64,000 nucleotides of DNA from Methylobacterium sp. PvR107 (GTDB lineage Bacteria; Pseudomonadota; Alphaproteobacteria; Rhizobiales; Beijerinckiaceae). The DNA is taken from assembly GCF_017833295.1 (NCBI RefSeq), contig NZ_JAFIBW010000001.1:1612001-1676000 (forward strand), written 5' to 3'. Below the pieces are notes generated by a model. It had not been told where the DNA came from, ran no database searches, and saw only the letters and a program-made list of their open reading frames with translations. Each line of letters opens with the position of its first letter. Position 1 is the stretch's first letter. Of the stretch, positions 12,568 through 21,148 are shown in pieces. The position numbers and the translations under genes are program-made.

Positions 12568-13029
12568 TCAGCTCCGGTCGCTGTGCTCGATCACCGCGCA
12601 GAGGGTCAGGGGGCCCTTGTCGGGCGAGACCATCGCCGAGCAGGTCACCCGGGCCCCGCCGAGATCGACATTGCTGTGCCGCAGCTTCGTGGCTGCGGCC
12701 TGGGCGCGATGGGCGGCGTCCGTGATCACTGCGGCATCGATGCCCGTGACCGCATGCCCCGCGTGACCGAACAGGTCATAATAGCTGTCCGGTGGGCTCG
12801 CACCGCGGAATTGAGCGCCGACCGAGGACAGGTCGGGGCCGCCGCAGGCGAGCGTGAGGGTCATGTCCGGCCCGGCGGTAAAGCTTGCGTAGTCGCTGCT
12901 GCGCTCCGCGGTCTTGGCGGTGGTCTCCGCCGTGACCTTGTCGACGAGGGCGTCGCAGGACTGCGCTTGAACGGAGATGTGGCTGGTCGCCAGCACCACG
13001 AGAGCCAGACAGGGAACGATTGCGCGCAT
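12568..13029 (-). CDS. Secreted hypothetical protein with four cysteines
   Basis: A 153-residue protein that I do not recognise. It starts with a Sec signal peptide (MRAIVPCLALVVLATSHISVQA, cleavage probably before QSCDAL). The mature part has four cysteines (QSCDAL, TLACGG, VTCSAM, LTLCAV), an even number consistent with two disulfides in the periplasm. The second half (GIDAAVITDAAHRAQAAATKL) is alanine-rich and probably helical. It is convergent with pccB, whose stop is only 36 bases away. The phosphoesterase gene lies upstream on the same strand, 106 bases off. Confidence 0.75.
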   Translation of the reverse strand: MRAIVPCLALVVLATSHISVQAQSCDALVDKVTAETTAKTAERSSDYASFTAGPDMTLTLACGGPDLSSVGAQFRGASPPDSYYDLFGHAGHAVTGIDAAVITDAAHRAQAAATKLRHSNVDLGGARVTCSAMVSPDKGPLTLCAVIEHSDRS

Positions 13030-13135
13030 GCTGGCGAGGTAGCGCGGCGAGCCTCGGAAAACGAGCGCCGCGGCGTTCGGGCGCGGGGCCGCCCTGATGT
13101 TCGCGCGTTCCAGCAGCGAAACCGGTCGTTCCCGG

Positions 13136-14056
13136 TCAGGCGCCGGCGATGGCCGGATCCGGCAGTCCCAGTTCGAGGAGCACGATCTCCGGGGGCACGC
13201 CGAATCGCATCGGGATGCGGCTCATTCCGAAGCCGCCTGAGACGATCATGTGCCGTCCGTCCTGGATGACGTGTCCGTACGAATAATCGTGGCCGTCGAT
13301 CTTCCGGATCGCAGGTGAACGGCCGAAGATCCGGACCTGCCCGCCATGGGTATGGCCGGCCAGGGTGAGGGAGACGCGATCGGGGACGTCCATGAAGATG
13401 TCGGGCTCGTGCGCCATCAGGATCACCGGCGCCGAATCGGTGACCGCTTCGAGCGTGCGTCGCACGTCGGCGTAGCTGACGGACGTCCAGACGTCCTCGA
13501 AGGGCTGCTGGTCGGCGAGGCCGGCGATCCAGAACGGGCGTCCGTCCTTGGTCAGACGCAGCGCTTGGTTTTCCAAGACCGGGATTCCGCGCGCCTCCAG
13601 TAGACCCTTGACCGCAGGCGGCCCGCGGCGCGCCTGCTGGACGGCCTTGTCGTCCCACCAATCGTGATTGCCCAGGATCGCGTGCGTTCCGAGCGGCGCC
13701 TCCAGATCCTCCATCATCCGGGCGAATTGGGTGAGCGGCAACTTGCGCCACGCGATCTTGCCGGCCGGGTAATCACCGAGCAGCAGCACGAGATCGGGCT
13801 TGAGCGCATTGGTCGCGTCCACGATCTCCGCCACGCGGTCGAAGGGCATGAACGGCTCGCAGACATGGAAATCCGCGAGCACCGCGACCCGCAGGCGCAA
13901 ACCCGGATCCCAGTTCGGCAAGGCTGGCGCGTAGGACGTGACGACCAGCCGGTGCATCGGCTCGACGTCGAAGGCGTAGACTCCGGTCGCGGCCGCCACG
14001 CCCGCGCCCGCTCCGAGCCCTGCCAGGAACTGCCGTCGGGTCGGCAGAATCAGCAT
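13136..14056 (-). CDS. Tat-exported metallophosphoesterase (YaeI/YkuE-like)
   Basis: A 306-residue calcineurin-like phosphoesterase. The N-terminus TRRQFLAGLGAGAGVAAATG is a twin-arginine signal, so it acts in the periplasm or attached to the membrane. Metal ligands appear in the usual order: AVLADFHV, LLLGDYPAG, AILGNHDWW, LMAHEPDIF and LAGHTHGGQVRIFG. Size and motifs match the YaeI/YkuE group, some of which hydrolyse UDP-2,3-diacylglucosamine or other phosphoesters at the envelope. The natural substrate here is not evident. It ends close to the secreted four-cysteine protein gene and could be co-transcribed with it. Confidence 0.88.
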   Translation of the reverse strand: MLILPTRRQFLAGLGAGAGVAAATGVYAFDVEPMHRLVVTSYAPALPNWDPGLRLRVAVLADFHVCEPFMPFDRVAEIVDATNALKPDLVLLLGDYPAGKIAWRKLPLTQFARMMEDLEAPLGTHAILGNHDWWDDKAVQQARRGPPAVKGLLEARGIPVLENQALRLTKDGRPFWIAGLADQQPFEDVWTSVSYADVRRTLEAVTDSAPVILMAHEPDIFMDVPDRVSLTLAGHTHGGQVRIFGRSPAIRKIDGHDYSYGHVIQDGRHMIVSGGFGMSRIPMRFGVPPEIVLLELGLPDPAIAGA

Positions 14057-14255
14057 CGCACCATACCTGTTCGCTCTGGAGGTCGTCGCGATCCGCTAGG
14101 TGCGCAGTCCGGCGAAAGCGGGGCAGTGCTGCGCCGGACCCAAACAGCCTAACGGTGGCTGGTTCAGCACGTCTAAATGAGGCCATGGAGCGTGGCCTGT
14201 CGCCGTGGTCGGTTTATAAGGCACTGTCCTGTCCTGCGAATAGACCCGGAACCAG

Positions 14256-15179
14256 ATGTTGAACCGTCCCCTGCGCATCGGCACCCGCGGCTCGCCGATG
14301 GCCCTTGCTCAGACGGGCATGGTGCGCGACCGGATCGTTGCCGCCAATCCGGGCCTCGAAACCGAGCTCGTCGTCGTGACCACGGTGGCCGACAAGATCC
14401 TCGACCGGCCACTCTCCGAGATCGGCGGCAAGGGCCTGTTCACCAAGGAGTTGGAGCAGGCGCTGTTCGCCGACGAGGTGGACGTCGCGGTGCATTCCAT
14501 GAAGGACGTGGAGACGTGGCTTCCCGACGGGCTGACCATCGCCTGCATCCTGGAGCGTGATGACCCGCGCGACGCGTTTCTGTCGCCGCACGCGGACGGG
14601 TTGGCGGGCCTGCCGGCGGGGGCGCGGGTGGGGACCTCGTCGCTGCGTCGCGGGGCGCAGGTCCTCATGCAGCGGCCGGATCTCCGAGTCGTTCCCCTGC
14701 GCGGCAACGCCAACACGCGGATGCGCAAGCTCGAAGCGGGCGAGTGCGATGCGACCCTGCTGGCCCTTGCCGGCCTGCAGCGCCTCGGGCTCGAAGGCAT
14801 GGCGCGCAGTATCCTCCCGGTCGACGAGATGCTGCCGGCGGTGGCGCAAGGCGCGCTGGGGATTGAGTGCCGATCCGGCGACAGCGCGGTCCACCAGATT
14901 CTGGCACCGATCGCCTGTGACCGCACGACCACGGCGATCGCGGCCGAGCGGGCGCTCCTGGCGGAGCTGGACGGGTCGTGCCGGACGCCGATCGCTGCCC
15001 TCGCGCGGATCGAAGGCGAGACGCTCACCCTGGACGGTCTGCTGTTCCTGCCGGACGGCAGCCGTCACTGGGCAGTCACCCGCCAGGGCGCGGCCGTCGA
15101 TGCGGAGCGCATCGGCCGCGAGGCCGGCGCCGTCCTGAAGGCCGAGGCCGGCGAGACCTACACCCGCCACCTGCAGTGA
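14256..15179 (+). CDS. hemC: Hydroxymethylbilane synthase (porphobilinogen deaminase)
   Basis: A 307-residue cytosolic enzyme that joins four porphobilinogen units into hydroxymethylbilane for haem, sirohaem and cobalamin synthesis. It begins LRIGTRGSPMALAQTGMVRD and has the family hallmarks GGKGLFTKELEQAL, DVAVHSMKDV and GTSSLRRGAQVLMQRPDL. The dipyrromethane cofactor cysteine is in LAELDGSCRTPIAALA near residue 243. Length is standard. There is a 10-base gap to the PhzF-family gene, so the two are probably one transcript. Confidence 0.96.
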   Translation: MLNRPLRIGTRGSPMALAQTGMVRDRIVAANPGLETELVVVTTVADKILDRPLSEIGGKGLFTKELEQALFADEVDVAVHSMKDVETWLPDGLTIACILERDDPRDAFLSPHADGLAGLPAGARVGTSSLRRGAQVLMQRPDLRVVPLRGNANTRMRKLEAGECDATLLALAGLQRLGLEGMARSILPVDEMLPAVAQGALGIECRSGDSAVHQILAPIACDRTTTAIAAERALLAELDGSCRTPIAALARIEGETLTLDGLLFLPDGSRHWAVTRQGAAVDAERIGREAGAVLKAEAGETYTRHLQ

Positions 15180-15189
15180 TGGGAAGCCC

Positions 15190-16059
15190 ATGCCGTTCGT
15201 GACCTTGGTCGACGTGTTCACCCACGCGGGACGCGGCGGTAACCCCTGCCCCGTCGTGGCGGACGCGGGCGGCCTCGACGCCGAAGCCATGCGGGACGTC
15301 GCACGGCGCTACGGCCATGAATCGGGTTTCGCGCTGCCGCCTGGCGACGGGGCGCACGACCTGCGGTTCCGCTTCTTCGTGCCGAACCACGAAATGGAGA
15401 TGTGCGCCCACGCGACGATCGGGACGCTCTGGGTGCTGGCTCGGGAGGGGCGGCTGCCGGATTCGACCGTGCGGATCGCCACCGGCAGCGGGGCGGTGAT
15501 GGGCTTCGTGTCGGCGCGCGGCGACGGGGACTGGACGATCGCGATCACGCAGCCGGCCGGCAGCGTCCGTCCCCTCGCCGGCGAGGCGGAGGCCGCGGTC
15601 CTGACGGCGCTGGGGATCGGTCGCGACACCCTGGCGGACCGGCCGGTCCACAACGCCGTGACCTCGCGGGTGAAGACCCTCGTCCCGATGCGCGATGCGG
15701 CGGCGCTGAATGCCCTGGCGCCGGCTTCCGGTGCCGTCGAGGCCGCCTGCTCGCGGATCGGCTCGACCGGGCTGTACCCTTATGCCGTCCTGGACGGACC
15801 GGCACAGCTGTTCGAGGCGCGGCAGTTCCCACACTCCTCGGGCTACCCCGAGGACGCCGCCACCGGGATCGCCGCTGCAGCGCTCGCTTTCGGCTTGCTG
15901 GCAGACGGCCTCGTGGCGCCGGACGATCGGCCGATCCGCATCCTTCAGGGCCGGGCGATGGGCCGGCTGTCCGAGATCCGCGTCCGGCTCGGATTTGCGG
16001 AAGGACGCGCGATCGGCTGTTTGCTGGAGGGCGACGTCGCGATCAGCGCGACGATGTGA
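15190..16059 (+). CDS. PhzF family isomerase/epimerase
   Basis: A 289-residue protein of the PhzF fold (two diaminopimelate epimerase-like halves). The catalytic glutamate lies in YGHESGFAL near residue 42. Other conserved blocks are GNPCPVVAD, MEMCAHATIGTLWVL and SGYPEDAATGIAAAALAFGL. PhzF itself isomerises a phenazine precursor, but most family members, including this one, have no assigned substrate and no phenazine genes are nearby. It follows hemC by 10 bases. Confidence 0.88.
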   Translation: MPFVTLVDVFTHAGRGGNPCPVVADAGGLDAEAMRDVARRYGHESGFALPPGDGAHDLRFRFFVPNHEMEMCAHATIGTLWVLAREGRLPDSTVRIATGSGAVMGFVSARGDGDWTIAITQPAGSVRPLAGEAEAAVLTALGIGRDTLADRPVHNAVTSRVKTLVPMRDAAALNALAPASGAVEAACSRIGSTGLYPYAVLDGPAQLFEARQFPHSSGYPEDAATGIAAAALAFGLLADGLVAPDDRPIRILQGRAMGRLSEIRVRLGFAEGRAIGCLLEGDVAISATM

Positions 16060-16065
16060 GGGCGA

Positions 16066-16194
16066 TCACTCCGATCGTCCATTGCGGTCGCGCCGGATGC
16101 TGCGCCGGACGGCGACGAGCTGCCAGACGCCGATGCCGAACACGACCAGAAACACGAGGCCGAGGTCGAGGGCGGCGAAGAGGCGGTCGCCCAT
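16066..16194 (-). CDS. 42-residue single-pass membrane protein at the end of the carotenoid operon
   Basis: Too short for routine gene lists but convincing. An ATG lies 9 bases after the crtB stop on the same strand, followed by 42 codons and TGA. The peptide starts MGDRLFAALDLGLVFLVVFG, forming one hydrophobic helix (about residues 7-27). It ends in a strongly basic tail (VRRSIRRDRNGR), which by the positive-inside rule puts the C-terminus in the cytoplasm. The acidic residues before the helix fit an outside N-terminus. Position suggests translation with crtB. I know of no named family; a role in membrane placement of carotenoid enzymes would be speculation. Confidence 0.6.
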   Translation of the reverse strand: MGDRLFAALDLGLVFLVVFGIGVWQLVAVRRSIRRDRNGRSE

Positions 16195-16203
16195 CTCAGG
16201 GCC

Positions 16204-17274
16204 TCAAAGCGATGCGGAGCGACTGAACGCCTCGCGCTCTCGCATGCGTTCGATCAGGTCGAGCACGTGCACGACGCGGCCTCCGACATCCCACCACGGT
16301 CGAAGCGCGGGGCGCTGGCGGGATGGCGTGAGCGGATGGCGGCCGACCGCCTCGATCAGGAACGCGGCTTCCGCAAGAGCTGGAGCGGCAAGGACTGCAC
16401 TGCGGGCGGGCTCGCGCATCGCGCGTGCGATCAGCAGCAGCTTGCGTGCGCCACCGACGCGGGCGCGGCGCGTGACCGAATCGTAGCCGTTCGCCGCGAT
16501 CTCGCGCCCGATCTCGGCATAGATCAGGCCCGCGGCCCGGATCGCCGGACGGCACTGGACCGGCAGGACGGCGATACCGGCTTCCGCCCGCGCGTACAGC
16601 ACCTCAGCCTCGGAAAGGAGTCGGGCCACGATGCCGGACAGTGCGGGGCCCGGTTGCGGGTCCGCAAGGAACGCGTCCGGGTCGAGACCGGCCTCACGCA
16701 TCCAGTCGAGCGGAAGGTAGAGCCGGCCCATCCGGGCGTCCTCGCCGACATCCCGCGCGATGTTGGTGAGCTGCATCGCGGCCCCGAGATCGCAGGCGCG
16801 GGCGAGCGCGTCCGGCTCGCGGGCCCCCATGATCACTGCCATCATCGCCCCGACCGAGCCCGCGACCCGCGCGGCGTAGCCGTGAACCGCATTCAGGTCG
16901 GCATAGCGCCGACCTTCCGCGTCCCACGCGAAGCCCTCGATGAGGGCGCGCGGCAGGGTTTCGGGAATCGCGTATGCGCTGACGATTTCCGAGAAGGCGC
17001 GATCGGCCGCCGAATCGGCCGGATGGCCGGCATAGGCCCGGCTGATCCGGGCATCGAGGCGGGCGACCGCGTCGCGCCGGTCGGCCGGGCTCGGCGCCTC
17101 GTCAACGAGGTCGTCGGAGAGCCGGCAGAAGGCGTAGAGGCCGTAGGCCGCCTCGCGCACATCCCAGGGCAGCAGCCGCCCGGCCGCGAAAAAGCTCTTC
17201 GAGCCCGTTCGGATCGCGGTCCGGCATGCGGTCCGGTCGGCTGCGGCGGCAAATTCAGGCGGTAACGCGGGCAT
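16204..17274 (-). CDS. crtB: Phytoene/squalene synthase family protein (CrtB)
   Basis: A 356-residue all-helical prenyl synthase of the phytoene synthase group that condenses two prenyl diphosphates head to head. The first aspartate-rich motif is SDDLVDE at residues 53-59. The second is in QLTNIARDVGEDARMGRLYL, which also holds the typical RDVGEDA. GSKSFFAAGRLLP near the N-terminus and YARAEAGIAVLP further on are also family-like. It overlaps the 3' end of crtI by 20 bases, so the pair is translationally coupled. Whether the product is C40 phytoene or a C30 analogue cannot be read from sequence alone. Confidence 0.9.
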   Translation of the reverse strand: MPALPPEFAAAADRTACRTAIRTGSKSFFAAGRLLPWDVREAAYGLYAFCRLSDDLVDEAPSPADRRDAVARLDARISRAYAGHPADSAADRAFSEIVSAYAIPETLPRALIEGFAWDAEGRRYADLNAVHGYAARVAGSVGAMMAVIMGAREPDALARACDLGAAMQLTNIARDVGEDARMGRLYLPLDWMREAGLDPDAFLADPQPGPALSGIVARLLSEAEVLYARAEAGIAVLPVQCRPAIRAAGLIYAEIGREIAANGYDSVTRRARVGGARKLLLIARAMREPARSAVLAAPALAEAAFLIEAVGRHPLTPSRQRPALRPWWDVGGRVVHVLDLIERMREREAFSRSASL

Positions 17275-18778
17275 CGGGCACCACGCTGTCGAGGATACGG
17301 GCGGAGGAGAGCACGCCGGGCAGACCGGCGCCGGGATGCGTGCCGGCGCCCACGAGGTAGAGATTGCGAACCGCGCCCGACCGATTGTGCGGCCGGAACC
17401 AAGCGGATTGCGTGAGCACCGGCTCCAATCCGAAGCCGGAGCCGCGGTAGCTCAGGAAATCGTCCTGGAAATCCTTGGGGGTCGTCACCTTCGAGGTCAC
17501 GATCACGTCGGACAGGCCGGGAAGGACGCTGGATTCCAGGATGCGGGCAATCCGCCGTCGATACGGTTCGGCCAGCGCTTCCCAGTCCTGGCCGCCCGCG
17601 AGGTTCGGCACCGGTGCCAACACGTAGAACGCATCGCACCCCGCGGGCGCGAGGCTCGGATCGGTCGCCGTGGGCCGATGCAGGTAGAGGCTCGCATCGT
17701 CGGCGAGCCGCTTCCGGTCGAAGATGTCGGCGAGCAGCCCGCGGTATCGCGGCCCCAGCAGGATCGTGTGGTGATCCACGTTCGGATAGCGGCGGCTCGT
17801 GCCGAAGTACCAGACGAACAGCCCCATGGAGGAGCGGGCGCGGCGGAACCGGCCGGCGCTCCAGCGCTGCGGCCGAGGAAGGAGCTGCGCGTGGGTCACC
17901 GCCGAGTCGGCGTTGGACACCACCACATCGGCCGCGATTGTCTCGCCGCTCTGAAGCTCGACGCCCGTCGCTTCGCCCCGATCCACGCGAATGCGGGCCA
18001 CGTCGACGCCGAGACGGACCCGGCCGCGCTGGCTGCGGATCAGACGGACCAGACCGTCGACGAGCTGGCCGGTCCCGCCCAGGGCGAAATGGACGCCCCA
18101 GCGCCGCTCCAAATCGGCGATCAGGCAGTAGATCGCGCTGGCCCGGAAGGGGTTGCCGCCGATCAGCAGCGGATGGAAGCTGAAGACCGTGCGCAGCCGC
18201 TCGTCACGGATGAAGCGGGCCACGACGTCGTAGACGGAGCGGTGTCCGGACAGGCGGAGCAGATCCGGAGCGATCCGCAGCATCGCTCCGACGTGGTCGA
18301 AGGGCACGTGACCGAGCTGCTCGAAGCCGATGCGGCAGACCGCCCGGCTATGCGCCATGAATCGCTCGTAGCCGGCGACGTCATCGGGCGCGAAGCGCGC
18401 CACCTCCGCCCGCATCTGCTCCGGGTCGCCATTGTAGGCGAAAGAGGAGCCGTCAGCGAACCGGATCCGGTAGAACGGATCCATAGGCACAAGTTTGACG
18501 TCGTCCGACAGCCGGCGGCCGGCGAGATGCCAGAGTTCCTCGAACAGTTGAGGCGCGGTGACGATGGTCGGTCCGGCGTCGAAGGTGAATCCGTCCTGCC
18601 GGTGCACCCGTGCGCGACCGCCGGCCTGCGTCAGACGCTCCAGCACGGTGACCCGATACCCGCGCGCACCGAGCCGGACGGCTGCTGCCAAGCCACCGAA
18701 CCCAGCTCCGATGACCGCGGCATGGGGCCGTCGGTCGATCTGCTGAATCACCCTCTGGTCAGGCGCTAGTGTCAACAT
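17255..18778 (-). CDS. crtI: Phytoene desaturase family protein (CrtI)
   Basis: A 507-residue FAD-dependent desaturase that introduces the conjugated double bonds of carotenoids at the membrane. The dinucleotide-binding motif is AVIGAGFGGLAAAVRLGARG at about residues 21-40. FDAGPTIVTAPQLFEELW and RASAIYCLIADLERRWGVHF follow, and the C-terminal signature is LYLVGAGTHPGAGLPGVLSS. The ATG at 18778 has no clear ribosome-binding site and sits inside a perfect palindrome. A GTG nine codons downstream is an alternative that keeps the whole FAD motif. It is followed by crtB with overlap; no other crt gene is in the window. Confidence 0.92.
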   Translation of the reverse strand: MLTLAPDQRVIQQIDRRPHAAVIGAGFGGLAAAVRLGARGYRVTVLERLTQAGGRARVHRQDGFTFDAGPTIVTAPQLFEELWHLAGRRLSDDVKLVPMDPFYRIRFADGSSFAYNGDPEQMRAEVARFAPDDVAGYERFMAHSRAVCRIGFEQLGHVPFDHVGAMLRIAPDLLRLSGHRSVYDVVARFIRDERLRTVFSFHPLLIGGNPFRASAIYCLIADLERRWGVHFALGGTGQLVDGLVRLIRSQRGRVRLGVDVARIRVDRGEATGVELQSGETIAADVVVSNADSAVTHAQLLPRPQRWSAGRFRRARSSMGLFVWYFGTSRRYPNVDHHTILLGPRYRGLLADIFDRKRLADDASLYLHRPTATDPSLAPAGCDAFYVLAPVPNLAGGQDWEALAEPYRRRIARILESSVLPGLSDVIVTSKVTTPKDFQDDFLSYRGSGFGLEPVLTQSAWFRPHNRSGAVRNLYLVGAGTHPGAGLPGVLSSARILDSVVPDARVTA

Positions 18779-18794
18779 GAGTTGACACTAGCGC
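18763..18794. promoter_or_regulatory. Perfect palindrome over the crtI start codon (candidate operator)
   Basis: Two 14-base arms (GCGCTAGTGTCAAC at 18763-18776 and its exact complement at 18781-18794) flank ATGA. The centre reads TGTCAACATGAGTTGACA, which fits TGT-N12-ACA, the recognition pattern of PpsR/CrtJ repressors of pigment genes. It also contains TTGACA on both strands, so it could overlap a -35 box. The crtI initiation codon lies inside it. A MarR-type repressor is an alternative binder. Confidence 0.65.
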
Positions 18795-19039
18795 GGCAGT
18801 TTCGGCTCGCGCAAGCGGGAAAGGTGTCTACACGAGGCAACATGCGACCGTCCTCCACTGAAGGGGCGGGCCGGAGGGGGAAGCAGCACGGGATGGGGAA
18901 TGATCGGTTGGGACCGGCTGCGCACGTCCGCGCCCGAGCCGGTCGCCTCACAAAACACGCGATTTCGCGGAGATATCTAGCCGCAAAGCATCTATAGGGC
19001 CTCGGCAGGCCAAGTCTTTGGCGGGGAAGCGGAAGCGTG

Positions 19040-20011
19040 ATGGACGGTCGTCGTCAGACCATCTTCGTTGCGGGCCATCGTGGGATGGTCGGCTCGGCGA
19101 TCGTGCGCCGACTGCAGGAACTCGGCCACGAACGCGTCCTGACTGCCGACCGGCGGGCACTCGACCTGCTCGACCAAGCCGCGGTCCGTCAATTCTTCGC
19201 CGAGAATCAAATCGATCAGGTCTACCTCGCCGCAGCCAAAGTCGGCGGCATCCACGCCAACAACACCTATCCGGCTGCCTTCATCCACGACAATCTTCTG
19301 ATCCAGACCAACGTCATCCATGCCGCCCATATGAGCGGCGTGGACCGGCTGCTGTTCCTCGGATCGTCGTGCATCTACCCGAAGCACGCCGAGCAGCCGA
19401 TGCGCGAGGATGCGCTCCTCACCGGGGTTCTGGAGCCGACCAACGAGCCCTACGCGATCGCCAAGATCGCCGGCATCAAGATGTGCGAGAGCTACAACCG
19501 TCAGTACGGGCGGCGGTATCGAAGCGTGATGCCGACCAACCTGTACGGGCCGAACGACAACTTCCACCCCGAGAACGCCCATGTCCTGCCGGCGCTGATG
19601 CGGCGCCTGCACGAGGCGAAGGCCGAAGGCCGCGCGACGGTCACCGTGTGGGGCACCGGCCGGGCGATGCGGGAATTCCTGCATGTCGACGACATGGCGC
19701 GCGCCAGCGTGTTCGTGATGGAGATGGACGACGCGCTCTACGCGGCGAATACGCGGCCGGACCTGTCGCACATCAACGTCGGGACGGGTGAGGATTGTAC
19801 CATCCGCCAGTTGGCTGAGGCACTGGCGCGCGTGATCGGCTACGAAGGCGAGCTCGCGTTTGACGCGACGAAGCCGGACGGCACGCCGCGCAAGCTGATG
19901 GACGTGTCGCGGCTCACCGCCATGGGCTGGCGGCCGCAGATCGGCTTGGAGGATGGATTGCGCCAGACCTACGGCTGGTTCCTGGAGAACCACGCCAGCC
20001 TGCGCGGCTGA
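19040..20011 (+). CDS. fcl: GDP-L-fucose synthase (epimerase/reductase)
   Basis: A 323-residue extended short-chain dehydrogenase that converts GDP-4-keto-6-deoxy-D-mannose to GDP-L-fucose with NADPH. The nucleotide-binding motif is [17 protein letters not shown] near the N-terminus. Catalytic residues appear in LGSSCIYPK (Ser) and [10 protein letters not shown] (Tyr-x3-Lys), and the family stretch [20 protein letters not shown] is intact. I start at ATG 19040; GTG at 19037 directly before it is equally possible. The partner GDP-mannose dehydratase (gmd) is not in the window. Two SGNH hydrolase genes follow in the same direction, pointing to glycan synthesis. Confidence 0.93.
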   Translation: MDGRRQTIFVAGHRGMVGSAIVRRLQELGHERVLTADRRALDLLDQAAVRQFFAENQIDQVYLAAAKVGGIHANNTYPAAFIHDNLLIQTNVIHAAHMSGVDRLLFLGSSCIYPKHAEQPMREDALLTGVLEPTNEPYAIAKIAGIKMCESYNRQYGRRYRSVMPTNLYGPNDNFHPENAHVLPALMRRLHEAKAEGRATVTVWGTGRAMREFLHVDDMARASVFVMEMDDALYAANTRPDLSHINVGTGEDCTIRQLAEALARVIGYEGELAFDATKPDGTPRKLMDVSRLTAMGWRPQIGLEDGLRQTYGWFLENHASLRG

Positions 20012-20107
20012 GCGGCAGACCTTTCGGCCTCGCCCGCGCCTCGGCGCTGGGCCGGGTCGCCCACGATCATGTCCCACACGATTATCCGTTCGGGGAGGAG
20101 CCGGAGC

Positions 20108-21145
20108 ATGGCCCAGCGGCCGTCTGACGAGACCCAGAATGCGCGGCGGCGCGAATTCCTGAAGAGCTTCCGAAACTTCGACGCGAATATTCGCTTCCCG
20201 GCGCCCTACACACACTTCGCCGGGAAGCCGCTGACGGCGGTGGCGGACAAGGGCTGGCGTTACGACGCCCTCGGCTATCGCAACGACATCCATGCGGATG
20301 TGCGACCGGCCTCCGAGACCCTTCGGGTGTTCGTCGTCGGTGACAGCACCCTGGTCGATGGGGAATCCTTCGCCGACGCCGTTCCCGGCCGGCTCGAGAC
20401 CGGTCTGAAGCGCATCCATGGCGAGGGCGCGCGCGTCTACAATTTCGGCGCCATCTCGGCCTGCTTGAATCAGATGATCGCCCTGATCACGACCCGGCTG
20501 ATGGACCTTCAGCCGGACGTGATCCTGATCGTCGGCGGCGGCACCGACATGTTCCAGCCGTGGAGCTTCGATCCGCGCGCCGGCTATCCCTACAACCACT
20601 TCGCCAACGAGTGCCTCTACGACTACGTCTTCGATCCCAGAAAGCAGGATGGGGAGGCGCAGGATCTGACGTTCGACGGTCTGCATGCGTTGATTTTCCA
20701 GCGTCTGGAGAATCTGCGGGTGCTGACAAACTGGCAGTCGGACCTGTGGGAATGGGAGGTTGTGCGGCAGTTCGAGCTGTCGCTGAATCGGCTGAAACGC
20801 CTCGCCCCGGGAATCGGCGCCCCGATCCGTTTCGTGCTTCAGCCGGCTGTCGTCCGAAGCGCCGAACGCGTCGGCGAAGAGGCGCGTGCCGCCTCCGGCG
20901 AATTCCTGGCCTATCTCGACCGGCAATATACGCGGTGCGAGAGCGTGCTGTCCCGCCTCGACGCGGCACCGGTTCCGGGTGCGGCTTTCGGGGTGCGGGA
21001 TCTGAGCCGGATCTTCGAGAGCGACAGCCGTCCCATCTTCACCGACGTGGTGCATGTGACCTTCGATGGCCGGCAGACATTGGCCGAACGGCTCCAGGAA
21101 GAAATCTCGGCTGCGCTTGGCGGCGCGGTTCAGCCGGGCGCGTAG
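20108..21145 (+). CDS. SGNH/GDSL-like hydrolase, uncharacterised
   Basis: A 345-residue protein with SGNH features: VFVVGDSTLVDGESF (block I, Gly-Asp-Ser), NFGAISACLNQMI and LIVGGGTDMFQPW in the positions of blocks II and III, and FTDVVHVTFDGRQ near the end supplying the Asp-x2-His of block V. I chose the ATG at 20108 because GGGGAGGAG ends 7 bases before it; an in-frame ATG at 20069 lacks such a site. There is no signal peptide. Family members remove or add acyl groups on glycans and lipids. The GDP-fucose synthase gene 96 bases upstream and a second SGNH gene 3 bases downstream suggest polysaccharide modification. Confidence 0.75.
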   Translation: MAQRPSDETQNARRREFLKSFRNFDANIRFPAPYTHFAGKPLTAVADKGWRYDALGYRNDIHADVRPASETLRVFVVGDSTLVDGESFADAVPGRLETGLKRIHGEGARVYNFGAISACLNQMIALITTRLMDLQPDVILIVGGGTDMFQPWSFDPRAGYPYNHFANECLYDYVFDPRKQDGEAQDLTFDGLHALIFQRLENLRVLTNWQSDLWEWEVVRQFELSLNRLKRLAPGIGAPIRFVLQPAVVRSAERVGEEARAASGEFLAYLDRQYTRCESVLSRLDAAPVPGAAFGVRDLSRIFESDSRPIFTDVVHVTFDGRQTLAERLQEEISAALGGAVQPGA

Positions 21146-21148
21146 GCC

